Below are positions 12,101 through 26,300 of a stretch of DNA of 64,000 bases, piece after piece (the stretch's first letter is position 1; the number at the start of each line of letters is the position of its first letter). The stretch covers positions 7,675,473-7,739,472 of the forward strand of contig JABAKD010000005.1 in the NCBI GenBank assembly GCA_012845835.1, in the 5' to 3' direction. The translations under genes and the position numbers were made by a program. The notes below the pieces were generated by a model. That model saw only the letters and a program-made list of their open reading frames with translations. It had not been told where the DNA came from and made no database searches. The stretch is from Undaria pinnatifida (taxonomy: Eukaryota > Sar > Phaeophyceae > Laminariales > Alariaceae).

Positions 12101-15100
12101 AAACGATTCGTACCAAACAATATTATAGATAGGTACCATATACATAGGCTTGTCTAACAGAAAACGAGACACAACGCCATCGTTTCTCAAAACATCACAA
12201 ATCGTGATTGCTTGTCACGAATCCTGCTTTTTTTTAGTCGCTAAGCGTGACTTTTTGTCGTGAGTCGTGCTTTTCGGTCACAAATCGTGACTTTTTGTCA
12301 CGAATCGTGATTTCTTTGTGACGATATATTCGATGTAATCGTTAGTTCGTCTCGACAAAAAGTCGTGCTTTTTTGGGGTTCGAACGTTCGAACGTTACCA
12401 TAGGAATCGCCCTTACCGGCGCAAGAATTTCGAAAGCTTCGGCAAAATCATCCTGCGCATCCTCCGCATGCCCCTCCCCGGCATTGTGTTTTCCCGATGC
12501 GATAAGAATGATTCCCTTTGCGTTTTGTACCATTCAGAAAAAAAAAATCGACACGGGCCAAAGGCGGGAGGGACAGAAGGAGGAAAGGAGGGGGGGAGGG
12601 AGGGAGGGAGGGAGGGAGGGAGGGAGGGAGGGAGGGAGGGAGGGAGGGAGGGAGGGAGGGAGGGAGGAAGGAAGGGAAGGAGAGCGGGGCGGGGCGAACG
12701 TTAGACCTCTGACGCATGGTACCATAGAGGGGTGCACCGAATGCCTCTGGGGGTGCTCACTTACGGCGAGCTATTTCACGGACGTTTGGGAGAAAAACGA
12801 CGGTCCAAAACAGTCCAAACCCGATGACCAGTCTCAAGGCCTAGATACGAAAAGAACATGCACCATCGAAAACACACAAATGCGACTCCAATGGTATCGG
12901 GCAGTTCTTCAGTTGGGGGAGCGGTGTTAATCAGAACAAAAAAAATCGGCCAAAAAATGCTTCGTGCCCCTATCGTAGAGAACGCATTTTTTTTTTTTTT
13001 TCAAATTTAACTCTCGGCGGATGAGAAAAAAAGCACCTTAACCTTTTTAGAACCACGAAAACTATTCCACGCCAACTCCAAGGAATCTGTCCCTGTTGAG
13101 AAGTTCGCCACAATCACTGAAAAGCTAAATCAGCGATATTATTTGAAGGGTAGCTCAGTGGCTACAACTTCAACTATCTTGTCCGTGGTCACTGGGCTAA
13201 TCAGCGCTGACGGGTTTTAGCTCTGGGGTTGTGGTGTATCTCTGCCACGCCATTTCGGGAACACGCACCGCGATCCCCGATAGTACCCAAAAAACGTGCG
13301 GGCGGTTCTAAAGGGTCAAGCTAACCGCAATTCCAGGTATGTGTAGTGCGTCAAATTTACCTTGAAACAGGGGGTGAGGGCGTTTTTTTCGCCCCAGGGG
13401 AGATAACGTTGATGGACACAAGAGAGCGAGAGCAGTCGACGACAGAACCCTCGACGGTGGTCAGCATCAAGCCCGGGGAAATAGAACGATCCAACCGGTA
13501 CGCAAGTAGAATCGTCCACGATAGCCAGCATCAAGCCCGGGAAAATGAAACTATCTTCCAGTTCCTGCGTAAGTGGACCTTGACGTTACGACGAATTGCT
13601 CGCGGTGTGCACCTTTATTGACCCTTGTGACGGGATCGTCGGCTTACTCGGAGATGTATGAGCGCGAACAGAACTCTCGACGATGGTCAACATCATGCCA
13701 TGGAAAACGAAACCATCCAACTCTCCCAAGTCTACCCAAGTAGATCCCAACAATGCTGGAGCTACTAACTTCCCGCAGTGTATCTCGACATTGAAACCAA
13801 CGATTCGCGGTCTGCCACTACACTTACCCTTGTGATGGGATCTTCGACTTCGTCGGTCAGCTCGAGAGCGCGCTCCATCAGAACCGTGGCCTTTTGATGC
13901 CGTCCTCTCGACACCTCCTGCGCAAAATCCGTTCAAGAGAAACGGAGCTTAATCGGCCGTTGTCGAACCCGGAAGGTAATAACGCCTACACACCAACACA
14001 CCACCAACGCCACACTCACAGCCGTGCAATTCCAAAATCAGCCGATCGAAACGCAAACATGAACAAAAGAGCAGCGACATGAACCGCAGCGATGAACAGG
14101 ACGCAATGTGAATGACTTAAAGAAGCACATGCGTCAACGGCAGCTCGTACCGCAAAAAAAAACGTGATACACTCCATACATTGCACAGTTCAGATCTCCA
14201 TTCATAATATATGCCATGCAGGGCAGATACACCCCTGGTCTTTATCCGTGTGATCTGCGTGCTCCATTTTATAGAAAAATTCGAAGTACGTCAGCTGTGA
14301 GGGTCGACAACTTTATGGTCGACACTCTTCTTTGCAAGCTGCGCGATGCACCGGCCGCTCGTTTTCTTCAGGTGTATCACCCTTTGAATGTATGTGACTC
14401 TTATATATGTTGCCAGGGCGAACATCAACAAAAAGCGGTCAATAATAATGTTAGCTACTATATTTGTAGCACATGTTTTCCTGGCTCGGATCTGTATTGC
14501 ACAGATCCTGAACAACATATAGCACCATAGCGACAGATGTATATAGATATCTAGATGGTGATCTATCCGATGTGTGAAGCACATACAACACCTATTAATA
14601 GCGACAGATGAAGTATATATATTACTTAGATTTGCGATCTGTCTGCTCTATGAAGCACTCGCCTGCTGCGCTATGTTGGCCATAGCGTGTGCTCCTTCGC
14701 TCGTGCTGTTCATGAACTCCACCCCTTGAACGCTCGCTTTCAGCAGGCTGTTGATGAAGGCGAGATTGCCGCCCGCACCGGCCTGCAGGCGGGGTGATTC
14801 GTTTTAGATACAAACAACAGCGTGGTCAACGGAGCCAGAGATCATAGCACGTATTGTGCGTGGACGCCCTCGCCGATTAGTAACGTTCGATAGCTGCATA
14901 AAACCAGATGTGGTCAGTTTGGAGGGCTCAGGTCCGAGTGGGAGTAGGGATGGGGTCAGGGTGCCAAGCGAGATACTGGTATGCTATGTGCTGCATGCAG
15001 GCACAAATAGTGCCACCATCCCATTATATCCAGCAGTCTGATGCAGAGAGCAAACGTGGTACTCGGGAGCTCGCGCGCTGGTCAACAGAAACGATAAACT

Positions 15101-18100
15101 TGTGCGCCGTACTCGTAAAATTATCAGAGATCTGAATGGCTGAAGAGCATGTGATGTCTGGCGGAAGTATTGGCAGTGCCCGGGTTTCTTCATCTATTCC
15201 AGAGTCAACCGTAAGCGGCAATATGAAATGTTGAAGGCTCGGTGGGGTACCATGATATCCTTTGGGAACGCTCCCCTCCATGAGAACGCCCCCCCAAAAA
15301 AAACACCGCCGGCGGAGTCCAAACAAATTGAGAACGCCTCGGGGTAATATTATTATCTTTTTGCGCCCCGCTACCTCGGACGTCGCCCCGGGGTGTTCGT
15401 GTTTCGCCTATTTTTTTGCCGCCCCACGAGGCTTTCACAGAAAAATACAAGGCATTCATTCCGGCAGCATTGTTGTTGCTGTTGTTGTCGTTGCTGTTGC
15501 TGCCGCTGTTGTTATTTTTTCCCTTTAAAAAACTTTCAATCAACATAAAAACGAGCACCACCTCGTGCTCTTGCCGACAAACAAACGACTTTCGCTGCCC
15601 GGCGGGTGCCCCGAACAGAAAAAAAACATGCCAACACTCCGGGGACTCTTCGCCCCGGGGTGGTTTTCGTTGTTGCGGTGGAAAGGTTATCCCTCTACCT
15701 CTGAGAGCGCCCCGGGGTGTCGTCTTCCACCAAAAATATGAATGCGCCTGGGGTGGGCGTTCTACAAAAATGTTAAGGTAATACTTCCCGCATATGATTT
15801 TATCGCGGTCGAAACAATTCCAAGACGCGTAAATCAGAGCCCATTGGACGGTAGGTACATTGAACGTCGTTTAAGGGTTTTTCTACTGTTTGTTCGGGCC
15901 GCGATTCAATGCAAAATAGAGCTGCCATGTACATTGTTGGGATTTTGCTGTAGCACGGCAAAAGAAATGTTGGCGCTGAATCGGTTGCGTTCGTATGTAA
16001 TATCAGATTGGGAAAAAAATATACGGGAAACAACAGTATCGTCGTGCTAAGCTCTTTCTCACATAAAATTGAAAATAGACGCGTCAACTGTGAGCTTTGT
16101 CAGTTGTGAGTTTTACCAATGGCATGGTCGGTGCTCAGCTTTGCAGCTTTGCTAGATGGGTGACGTAACACGTCGGCTGCGCGTGTTCCGCCTTTTATCG
16201 AGAATTTTATGAAAATGTTGTAGACCCCCGTCACCTTGATGCTGATGTCCGCGATCGAGCTGTACAACCGAACGGCAAAGAGCGAGTCGTCGACGTCGCG
16301 GGGTGTTCTCCTCAAGCACTCCAGTGCTATACAAAGCGCCCTCTGCATTGGCAGGGTTTGCGATGGTATCGGCTTGAACCCTAGATACGCCAACGCTTCC
16401 TGAATGTCCGGTGGGGGGGAAGCGGGGGGAGAGGGGCGAGTCCATAGAGTAGGGTGAAGTATGAGGGTAGGGTTCGTACTCGTTTGCAGCTTGCGTTTGT
16501 AGCTTGCCTTAGTCATTAGAAAATAGACAGCACAGCGTAGTTCTACACTAGGCCAATCCATCAATCCACTATGGACGAGGAGAAAAAAGACAGCGTAGTT
16601 CTACATTGGTTGATGCTTCCTACACTGGTTAGCACGTTGTTCGTACATGATTGATCACTTCTGCTATGGTAAGATTGATGCTTTCTACGTGGAGTTGAAA
16701 CATTGTTACCACGCGGCACCTGCATGTGGTTGTGAGCCGGGAGGAGTCTCCCCATGCGCAGGTGGGCCATTCCAATCGCCCCAATCCACCGAGCCACTAT
16801 GGACGGGGAAAAAATTGGGTCCGAAAATTCCACCACTGGCAAAAAGTCCGACGCCCACAGCCACTCTTGGTCCTGTCACGGGCAGAAGCCAAAACAAGAA
16901 AACGAGAGTTAGCGAAGCTCGATTTTGCTTGCGAGGTGTAACAATTTCCCCAACAACAGAAGGAAATTACACGGAAAGCAGGGAGAGTTAAGAGATGCTC
17001 GATTTGGCGTGCGAAAAATAAACTATTCACCACAAAAACTTTGTATTAGACGGAATAAAAAAGATATTTAAGAGTGCTCGTTCGCTTTCGAAAAGAGATA
17101 TGAAATAGGCGGGGGGGGGGGGGATAGGTAAGAGTGCACGTTTGCTTTCGAAAGGGGGTATCTTCACCGCCAACAACAGAAATTAACCGGACAGTAGAGT
17201 GTGTTAGGCGTGGTCACTTGCGAAAAGAAACTATTCACAACAGAAATAAATTTGACAACGAGAAAAGAGAGACTTAGGGGTCGATCGTGTGCGGAAAGAA
17301 AATACCCGCAACATATGAAGAATTTTACAAGAAGTGGTGACGAGGGAGTTAAGCATGGTCATTTTTGCGAAATTTGATTGTTCACAAAAAGAAAAAAAAG
17401 AAAAATAAACATGAAGAGAAGGGTAAGCGAGTGGTGATCGCTTGCGACTAGGAATAATTTACAACAAGAACGTGGCACAAAGTCGCGTGCACCGAAGAAG
17501 CATCCTTCCGCTCTCTCGGTGATATCATTTTTGCCACGAGCATCACCCGATGCCGTTTAGTCAACTTGTGCGCGAGCGTCCTACCTGCGCGTAAAGCACA
17601 ATCTCTCGCGAATCTATCCGTAATTCGAGTACATACCCCGTATATTTTGGGAAAACTCGCCAATCCCAGGGACACAAAAAAAAAACATTTTAATGGTGTG
17701 TGCTGTTGTGCGCTCTCGACGGTTTCACCTTCGCCACAAGCATCGCTCGCTGCCGCTTGTTCAAGGTACCCACGGCACACCCCAGTCTCATCGCCGTCCT
17801 CACGGCATCTTTCCTCTCGGCAGCCTCTGCCTCCTCCCCGGTAAGCGGTGTCGACATCGGCACAATAATCGACGAGTACCGACGTCGATCTCTCCCCGCC
17901 CCCCCCCCAGTCAGCCAGCTAAACACCCCCCCCCCCTCCCGCGCCCCCACCCCGCCAGACGAACCGCCTCCGGTCTTTTTTCCGAGAGCGGATGCCGAAT
18001 CCTGTTTCGCCGATAGACCTTTCGTCTTTGGGCCGTTCGAGGGAACGCCTCCTTCTGTAGGGGAAATCGTGGCTGTTTTGGGCGAAATCTCGGGTCTCTC

Positions 18101-20231
18101 TTGCGCATCTAGAGTGGCCTCGACGAACGGTTCGAGCGAGATTATCGTGGCCGTTGCCATGTCTTTGCCGAACGCGATGGCCAGCAGTGTCAGCATGTGT
18201 TGGATCACCTGTTGAGGGGTGGGACGTAGGGGGAACCGGGGTGGGTGGGTATGGGAAAAAGAAGGTGTGGCGGAGGGGGGCGGGACATAAGCGCTTGGCG
18301 CTCGGGGGTTGGAGCTCGATTTCGATTCCCACTTACCAGCCCCAACACCAGGGTAAACACTCGCTCGACCCCGCGCATGTTGTTTGTGTTATACGTGTGT
18401 CGTGTTTTTTACAGACGGGTAAACACTCGCTCGACCCCGCGCATGCTGTTTGTGTTATACGTGTGTCGTGTGCTTCACAGACGCATGCTAGCTACGGTAC
18501 GGATGCACGTGATTTTTCTGAGACTTCTTCCTCCCTCCAAGAGCTGTACACATGCCATCATCATCACCCCCAAAACCAGCTTTGAGCAAAAAAAGAGCTG
18601 GATGTACAACCCAGCGAACAATCCCGCGGCTTCGTTAGATAAACGTTCACTATCGTAAAACGCGCTAGGCATTTCAGCGGGTGCTGGTTTTGAGGAGCCC
18701 CGCGGTTCAGAACTAGTGTGATCAAACAGTGCCACCCCCCAAAAAGTGCGACCCCCACGCTTGAAGTATTACGTTTACCCATCGACACCCAGGACATCCT
18801 GTACGTGCGTGCTCAGCTTCTCATGACTCGCTCTGCAAGTTTGTTCTAAAAGGCATGCTTCGGTAGAGGGGGTATTGTTGGCCCAACTGCGATACCCCTG
18901 GTGCAGCACGCGTCTCCCTAAACTGTATTCTCACCGCCTCGCTGTCGAAAGATTCCTGTGCCTTCGACGCCGCCAGCAGATAGCAGTCCACCTGAAACAC
19001 CCAATCGCCGACGCAAAAAAGAAGAGCGCGGTACGGTTCAGAATGCTTTGCGAATTGTGTTTTTTAACGTCAAGTTGAGTACCACTAACGTCAATACCGC
19101 GGGAGAACTCGTGCTAGCGGTGCTTCTTTGGTGTAAACGGGTGGGCTCTACAAGGACGTACTCGGCTATGAGCTGATGCTACACCGTGAGGCGTCCTTTT
19201 GGTGGATATTGCCGAACCTCATCCAATTCAAAATCAACATCAACACCAACATGACGGTCAACCTCAACCTCAACATCAACCTCAACATCCACATCCTCAT
19301 CCACATCAACATCAACATCAACATCCACATCAACATATAACGTCGACATCAACATCAACATCAACATCAACACCAACATCAAGGTCAACATCAACTCCAA
19401 CACCAACACCAACATCAATATCAACATCAACATCAAACATCAAGCATCAAACATCAACATCAACATCAAGGTCAACACCGACACCAACATCAATATCAGC
19501 ATCAACAACAACATCAACACCATCATCAACACCATCATACCAGTGCCCTCGTACTATTAAAACGAATTCTTTGTCGACCTATACAGTCAATCTGGGTAAC
19601 GCAGCGCAAGCCGGGCCAATGATACTACACACAGGTGGACACATAGACAATCTGATAAAGCGGTAATATCGGACATGCTTCTTCTTTGGCGTAAACCCGC
19701 GGACTCTTCAGTAAGAGCCGGGGCTAACGTTAGCCGCCGTCTTGCCTTCTTATGGGTGTTGCCAGATCTCATCCAGTGGTGCATGATGACGCTCTGGTAG
19801 TTGGCGTTGCCCTTGTGGTGCTTCTCGTACCACTGGGCACAGATTTCGTGCAGGTTCTCCTTTTGATCCGTGAGCATCATCTTGTACACAGTCTGAAGAC
19901 GGAAAAACAAAAAAACAAGGATGGCGCATGGAGGTTAAAGATGCATGCATTTCTATATGCGACAACGGTTGCCAGGTATGACGAAGGGATATTTGCAACA
20001 AGTCATAACGGCACGACGGGGGAAAGGGGATGGTTTAACAGGTTAGTATGCGTACACTTAGATTGTCGGGTGCTGAGCATCATCCTGTACACCGTTCAAA
20101 TACGGCAAACCGAAGGGCGAATTTTTGTTTCTGAGGCCGTATCATGAACAGCACAGACGTGAGGTATATGGTGCTACCATCGACTGCCTTAATAGGCAGG
20201 TCTTCCAGCTGACGGACGCTGTACCCAGGGA

Positions 20232-20278
<47 letters not shown>

Positions 20279-20347
20279 TCAGCAACAACATCAGCAACAA
20301 CATCAGCAACAGCATCAGCAACAACATCAGCATCAGCAACAACAACC

Positions 20348-20387
<40 letters not shown>

Positions 20388-23300
20388 CCCCTGCTAGCAC
20401 AATATAAACCCCAACAACTGCGTAGACCAGTATCAAACCACCCGATATCACAAACAGAGGTAAAAACGCAAGCAAATACGATTGTCGTCTGCCGAGCTTG
20501 AGCATCATCTTGTACACAGCAGTCTGCAGACGGAAAAATAGAAGTAAAAATAAAAGTGCATGGAGGTTAACATTTACATGTTCCACACTGATTCCGCGTA
20601 GTTAGGAGGGACCAATAAATACTGCAGGCACGAATTATGAGTAATGTGTCCCATCAAAATGTCGGAGCAGTTAGAGAGGGGTTAAGGCGTATGCATCAAA
20701 AAAAGACACGCCAGCTGTGAGGTCGAGGTTTTCGTCGAAGCTCGTATTTTTGCACGCTGCGCGTAATGCTTCGACCGCGCGTGCTACACGGGGTGTGTAT
20801 GTCATCTTGTCCGGCATGAGTTGATTTTTGGCAGATCAAGATCAACTACAGTAGGTACCTCTTGCACCGAAGTGTTCACAAAGCCTTTTAACGCATCGAG
20901 GAATACAAGGTATTGCGGTGATGCAGAGGCAGTAACACCTAGGGGATATGATGGTATCGAAAATATCGGTGGGGGGAAAAAAACGTCGGCCCCGCCTAGA
21001 AAAAAACATGTACAGCACGTCCCGCCATGACACGGCGCGAGCGTGGTGGAGGTCGCCCCCTGGTACAGACGGGGTCAGTGAAGTCAGAGAGCACGATGAG
21101 CGAGCAGTGGACAGAGAGGTGAACCTCAACGCGAGGAAACATGAAAAAAAACTCCAAAATCAATTTATGCAAAGCTGAGGAACTCTCCGGGCACAAAACG
21201 TGGGGCATTTTACATATATTTGTGTACCTCTTGGACAGATGTGTGCACAAAGCTGAAACGTTCCGTCTGACCGACGACGGATCTCGAGAGGAAGTTGGCC
21301 TCGATCAGCTTCAGCAGGGCGGTGTGCAAGATCTCCGTTCTGTCTCGACTTTTGTTTTGCAGCATGTGCAGCAGCAAGCTCTTGTCGAAGACCGCCCCGA
21401 TGACTGACAGCGACGGAAACAAACAAAAGAGACACGCACACAAGAAACAGCGCAAAGAGCGGGTTGTCTGTTGTCGCCAATAGCAACGGAGACGAGGTAA
21501 CAAAAACGCATGCTACGGTAGAGCAGGTGCACCTACCTCGTATATTTTTTTACCCTCTCCATTTGAGAATCTCTATCCCAAAAAACTGGCTTCGAGAAAA
21601 AATGAACCAGCAGCACAACGAAAATCAGATGGCCTAGCCTAGGTTATGTTCGGTGTATAACCAAAACGATGTACCGTAGTAACCCCCGTCAGTCAGCCGC
21701 AAATAATTTGGACCAAAAGTGCTACCCCGATTGCAAGCATGCGTCTCTTGTGCTTGAAACAGCGTGAGGTGTGGGGGACAGCAGAAATCCCCAGTGCGTC
21801 CTGATGCACGATGCGCTTGCCAACTGAACAACAAAACGCAGGAGGGGAAACAAACACACGTCCGCATCACCCCCTATCTCGAAGACAGACGCAACATAAA
21901 AAAGGTCCAAGAAAAACGCGTGTCCATGCGCCAGGCTGGATTCATACACGCATCTTCCCTGCGAATCAGGGGCAAGTGTTTTACAATAGTTTTCCGCTTG
22001 AGAGAAAAAAACGTTCTAATAGAAATTTGCGAGTTTTCCAATTTCGACTTCGCCGAAAGTCAGAAACCTTGTCCAGTTTCCTTAAGCGTCTACAAATCAC
22101 CAACGCATGAGTTGACAACAGCTTGGACTACAGGAGGCGGAGCCAAGTTGCTACACCCTATATTACCTGTGCCGGCTTTGAGCACCGTCTGCTCCGTTGG
22201 CTCCAGAGCGTCGAACCGGCTGACGATGAGCGAGTGGAAGAATCCCGCTGGTAGGTCCACAAGTGGCGTTACATTTCCCGACGACAACAGGTTGTCTCTC
22301 AAGGTCTTCAGCGATACCGTGTGCCAGAAAAAATTGCGGGGGGGGAGGGGAGGGAAGGGGGAGTGGTAAACGAAACGTTGGAAAACGAAAATAGGAACGG
22401 GTTGTTTCATACGATACACAGGTTGGTTCTCAACCTTTTCAACGAAACCGGCGTCAGAAAAATGGGAGGGGGGAGGGTTAACAAATAGTTAGCAAAAGCC
22501 AATTCAGGAAACGACTCTTTCTTACGAGCGGAAGAAAATCTCGCCGGTAGGTAGGTCCACAAGTGGCGTTACGTTTCCGACCAAGTCTACAATAGGGGGG
22601 GGTTCGCCTTTTTTCACGAGCGAGTTTGAGACACTCGCACGAGTGACTCTGTACCTCGCTGAAACAAAGACTGATAGGCTATTTGTTTGGCGTAGCGCAG
22701 CTAACCATCCCATAGCGGTTTCAGACCACTAAGAAGACTGCAAAGGAATAGGAGCGTCACTCACGAGCGTCACTCACGCGAGTGACCCCTACCCATCGCA
22801 AAAAGAGGAGCCTAAACTGACCCCCTTATCGTAGCCTTAGTTTTCCCAATCCGACGACACCAGATTGTCTCTCACGGTCTTCAATGATACCGATGTCGTA
22901 AACATCGTGCGGGGAAAGGGACGGGCTAACGACACGTTAGCAAACGACACACAGGTTGGTCCTCAAGGGCTTTGACAGCACCGGTGTCCGAAAAGTTGGG
23001 GGAGGGGAGGTGCTAGCCAAAACGTTGGCAATAAACATTGAGGGGTGGGGTATTTAAAAGGCGACCGTCCATCGAAGTACACGTGTGCCATTGTGCCCAT
23101 AAAAAGGGCGAAACGTGGTGCTGCGGTGATCGTCACTCGGAAACATATCACTTGGTACCAGGAAGCGCTCCCTCTCCCTTTCCCTCAACCTCCCCCCCCC
23201 CCCCCCCTCCCCGTGCCCCTCTCCTCTACATTTCCAGAGCTTTAATTTGACCTTTCCCCGTAAAACATGCCACAACATTCCCAAGCAACGTATGACAAAA

Positions 23301-26300
23301 AAACGGCCCAAAACGTGGATGCAGTTCTAGAAAGGTTAACCGCGCACGAACAGCGTTTACGTTTCCGACAGTTTAGCGTAGCGCTGTTTTTTTTTCGTTT
23401 TTTTTTGCTCATTCAATCTATTATCTTCGCACGTTTTCTTTTATGTTTCCCTCCCTAGACACACCTCAGGTCCAGGTGACTAAGCAGGCTCTTCTCCCCC
23501 AGCCCCACGACAGCACGTGCCTTCGTTTCTACCGCGAAGAGACTTCAGCCCTTTCTTTCCTCGTCGACTCGCATCGACTTGTGCTACTGCGAAAAGCACC
23601 CCATTCCATTTCCACGTAACGTTTCCCAAAGAAACGTGGTTGCAGTTCTCCACGGCTGATAGTTACTCACCACCGCAATGTTGCGCACGAACAAGGGATT
23701 CCCGCCTCCACTCTTCTCGTGCAAAACCACGTCAGACCCAGCCGGCAGGAGATCAGCCTCCGGGTAGGACGCAAACACGGCCTCTCCGACGACGTGTCGT
23801 GCCAATACCAGACAGTCCTCGGGGGACAGCGGCGACATGGCGATGGTGGTTGACATCTCACGGTACAGGGTGAACTCCTGTTGTGCGTGGCGCGTCGTGT
23901 CACGTCACGTCATTTGGGGCGCAGAATAAAAATGGTAGGTATTGGTTCAGTTTTTGATTCGGGCTTGGAATACGAAAAGGAGGGTACTTCCGTCGTCACT
24001 GCGGTTGAATTAGCGTGCAGGTAGGAAAGACATCGTGTTGCATTCTGAAACATGAACCGTTTTGGTGGGGGAGACATAGCGATGGTGGTTGACATCCCCC
24101 TAGCATAGGATGAAGCTCCTTTGGTGCGTATCGCGTCGGTTCTGGAGCAGAACACGAACGGGGAAAACCGGGAGGTGGCTGACTATACAAATGTTGAGCT
24201 AGTAGTTTGTCGCCGACAAGCTATTCCAGCCTAGTTGGCTAGATATTGCAGTTAGTTTCGTGTGGTCATTTGCAAAGGTATTCGTCTTTGCATTTGCCTG
24301 GCTTATTTTTCGCTCTCGGCGTGTGCGTATCGATACAAGGGAGGTGGTGTTTTCGTTTTCCATCCAGGCGCAAGAAAAAAACAAGGAAACAGTACGAGAC
24401 ATAAATATCACGCGCTGTCAACGTGTCACGCGGCTTGCAAAGCTGGGTATCGACCATTAAAATGGTCGCAGTTAGAGCTGGCGTGCTTGTTTTAGACATG
24501 TTTTATCCTAGGATGAAGAACCTGGACGGACACTGGGTGCGCATACCACACACTCACACACAACACTACCAGAATACCTGTGTCTTCTAGCGGAAAACTT
24601 TGGTATCTGGCATAACGCAAGTGCTACGTATGACATGTCCGATGGTGCGGTGCACACCTCGGACAAATATATCATACAGATCGTATATATCACATATGTC
24701 ATACTGATCATACAGATCATACAGATAATATAGATCATACAGATCATACAGATAATATAGATCACATAGACAATATAGAATATAGATCATATAGATGATA
24801 TAATATAAATATTATAGATCACATAGATCATATACACCATATAGATCATATAGATCATACAGAATATATAGATCATACAGATCATATAGACCATATAGAT
24901 CATATAGATCATTTACATATCATATACATCATATGTATCATACAGATGATATAGATCATGTAGATCATGTGTCTGCCGTTGTGAGATGTGTGCAGGGTGC
25001 AGGGTCTGTATGTAGAGAGTACAGATCTAACCCTGGAAACATTTGCTAGATCATGCAGATCGTATGGTTCCCACCCGATAGCATGAGCTACACCATACAC
25101 ATCTTCACTAAAACGCCTAAATAATCAAGTGGGGATGTGGTGGTCTGTCCTACGTGGTACTTAGTAACCGACCCCTAGCACTCACGTTGGGAACGGTCTC
25201 GAAGTACTCCTCGAACGGCCGAGCGGAAATGACGATCATCACTTTAAGCTGTGCTCTCGCCAACTGCTCGTAAAATTCCGGCCGTGTGCGAACGAGAAGC
25301 ACGTTATGTTCATCCAGCAAACGAGCAAACAGGGCACGGGCGGGCGGTAACATCAACGCAAGAACGAAAGCCCACCGCAAACACGCAGGAATCATCAACG
25401 TGAGCATGACGTTCATCATCTTTTGCTGCGCTCTCGCCAGCTCCTCGTTTCGATCACGTGTTGTGCGAAGCGAAAAATACCTTGGCTTTCACCCGGGCAA
25501 GGCGATGGTTTGATTGGGTTACGGTTACGGTTACGGTTACGGTTGCGGTTGCGGTTGCGGTTACAGTTACGGTTACGGTTACGGTTACGGTTACGGTTAC
25601 GGTTACGGTTACGGTTGCGGTACGGTTACGGCTGTGGTTACAGTTACGGTTACGGTTACGGTTACAGTTACGGTTGGGGTTACGGGTACGGTTGCGGCGG
25701 TTACGGCTGCGGTTGCGGTTGTGGTTACGGTTACGGTTGCGGTTACGGCTACGGCTACGGCTACGGTTACGGCTACGGTTACGGTTACGGTTGTACAACT
25801 GCTCCTTAATGGCGAGGATTTGTTAAGATGGCATGAAGATTCTTCTTACGACTTTTTTTTCTTGCATACTTGAAGGAGCAAACCGGGCACGGGCCGACTG
25901 TAACATGAAACGTGAGCATGATGATCATCGCCTTCACTATCGTCAGCTGTTTGTATGAAAATCACGCGCTAACGAGAAGCATGATATTTTCGTCCAGCAA
26001 GGCGAGGGTTTGTTAGGGTTAGGTGTGAAGCTGTTTCTTAAGGAGTGGGTTTGTTAGGCTATCATGAAGCCCCTCCCTATGGCGAGTTTTTTTCTGGATG
26101 GCATGACGCTTCTATGTAAGGCGAGGGTTTGCTACGATAGCATGCAGAAGAAAAACTGGGCTCGGGCGAACGATAAGCGTAAGCATGACGATCATCACCT
26201 TCAGCTGCGCTTTCGCCAGCTGCTCGTTCGATCGCGTACGAACGAAAGGCCTCAAGGAATTCACACCAAGCGAAAGACCGCAACGGGCACGGACAGGAGG

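Noticed and set aside
25423-25873. ORFs of Tyr-Gly, Leu-Arg or Thr-Val repeats
   Set aside because: Hexanucleotide repeat translations inside an intron.
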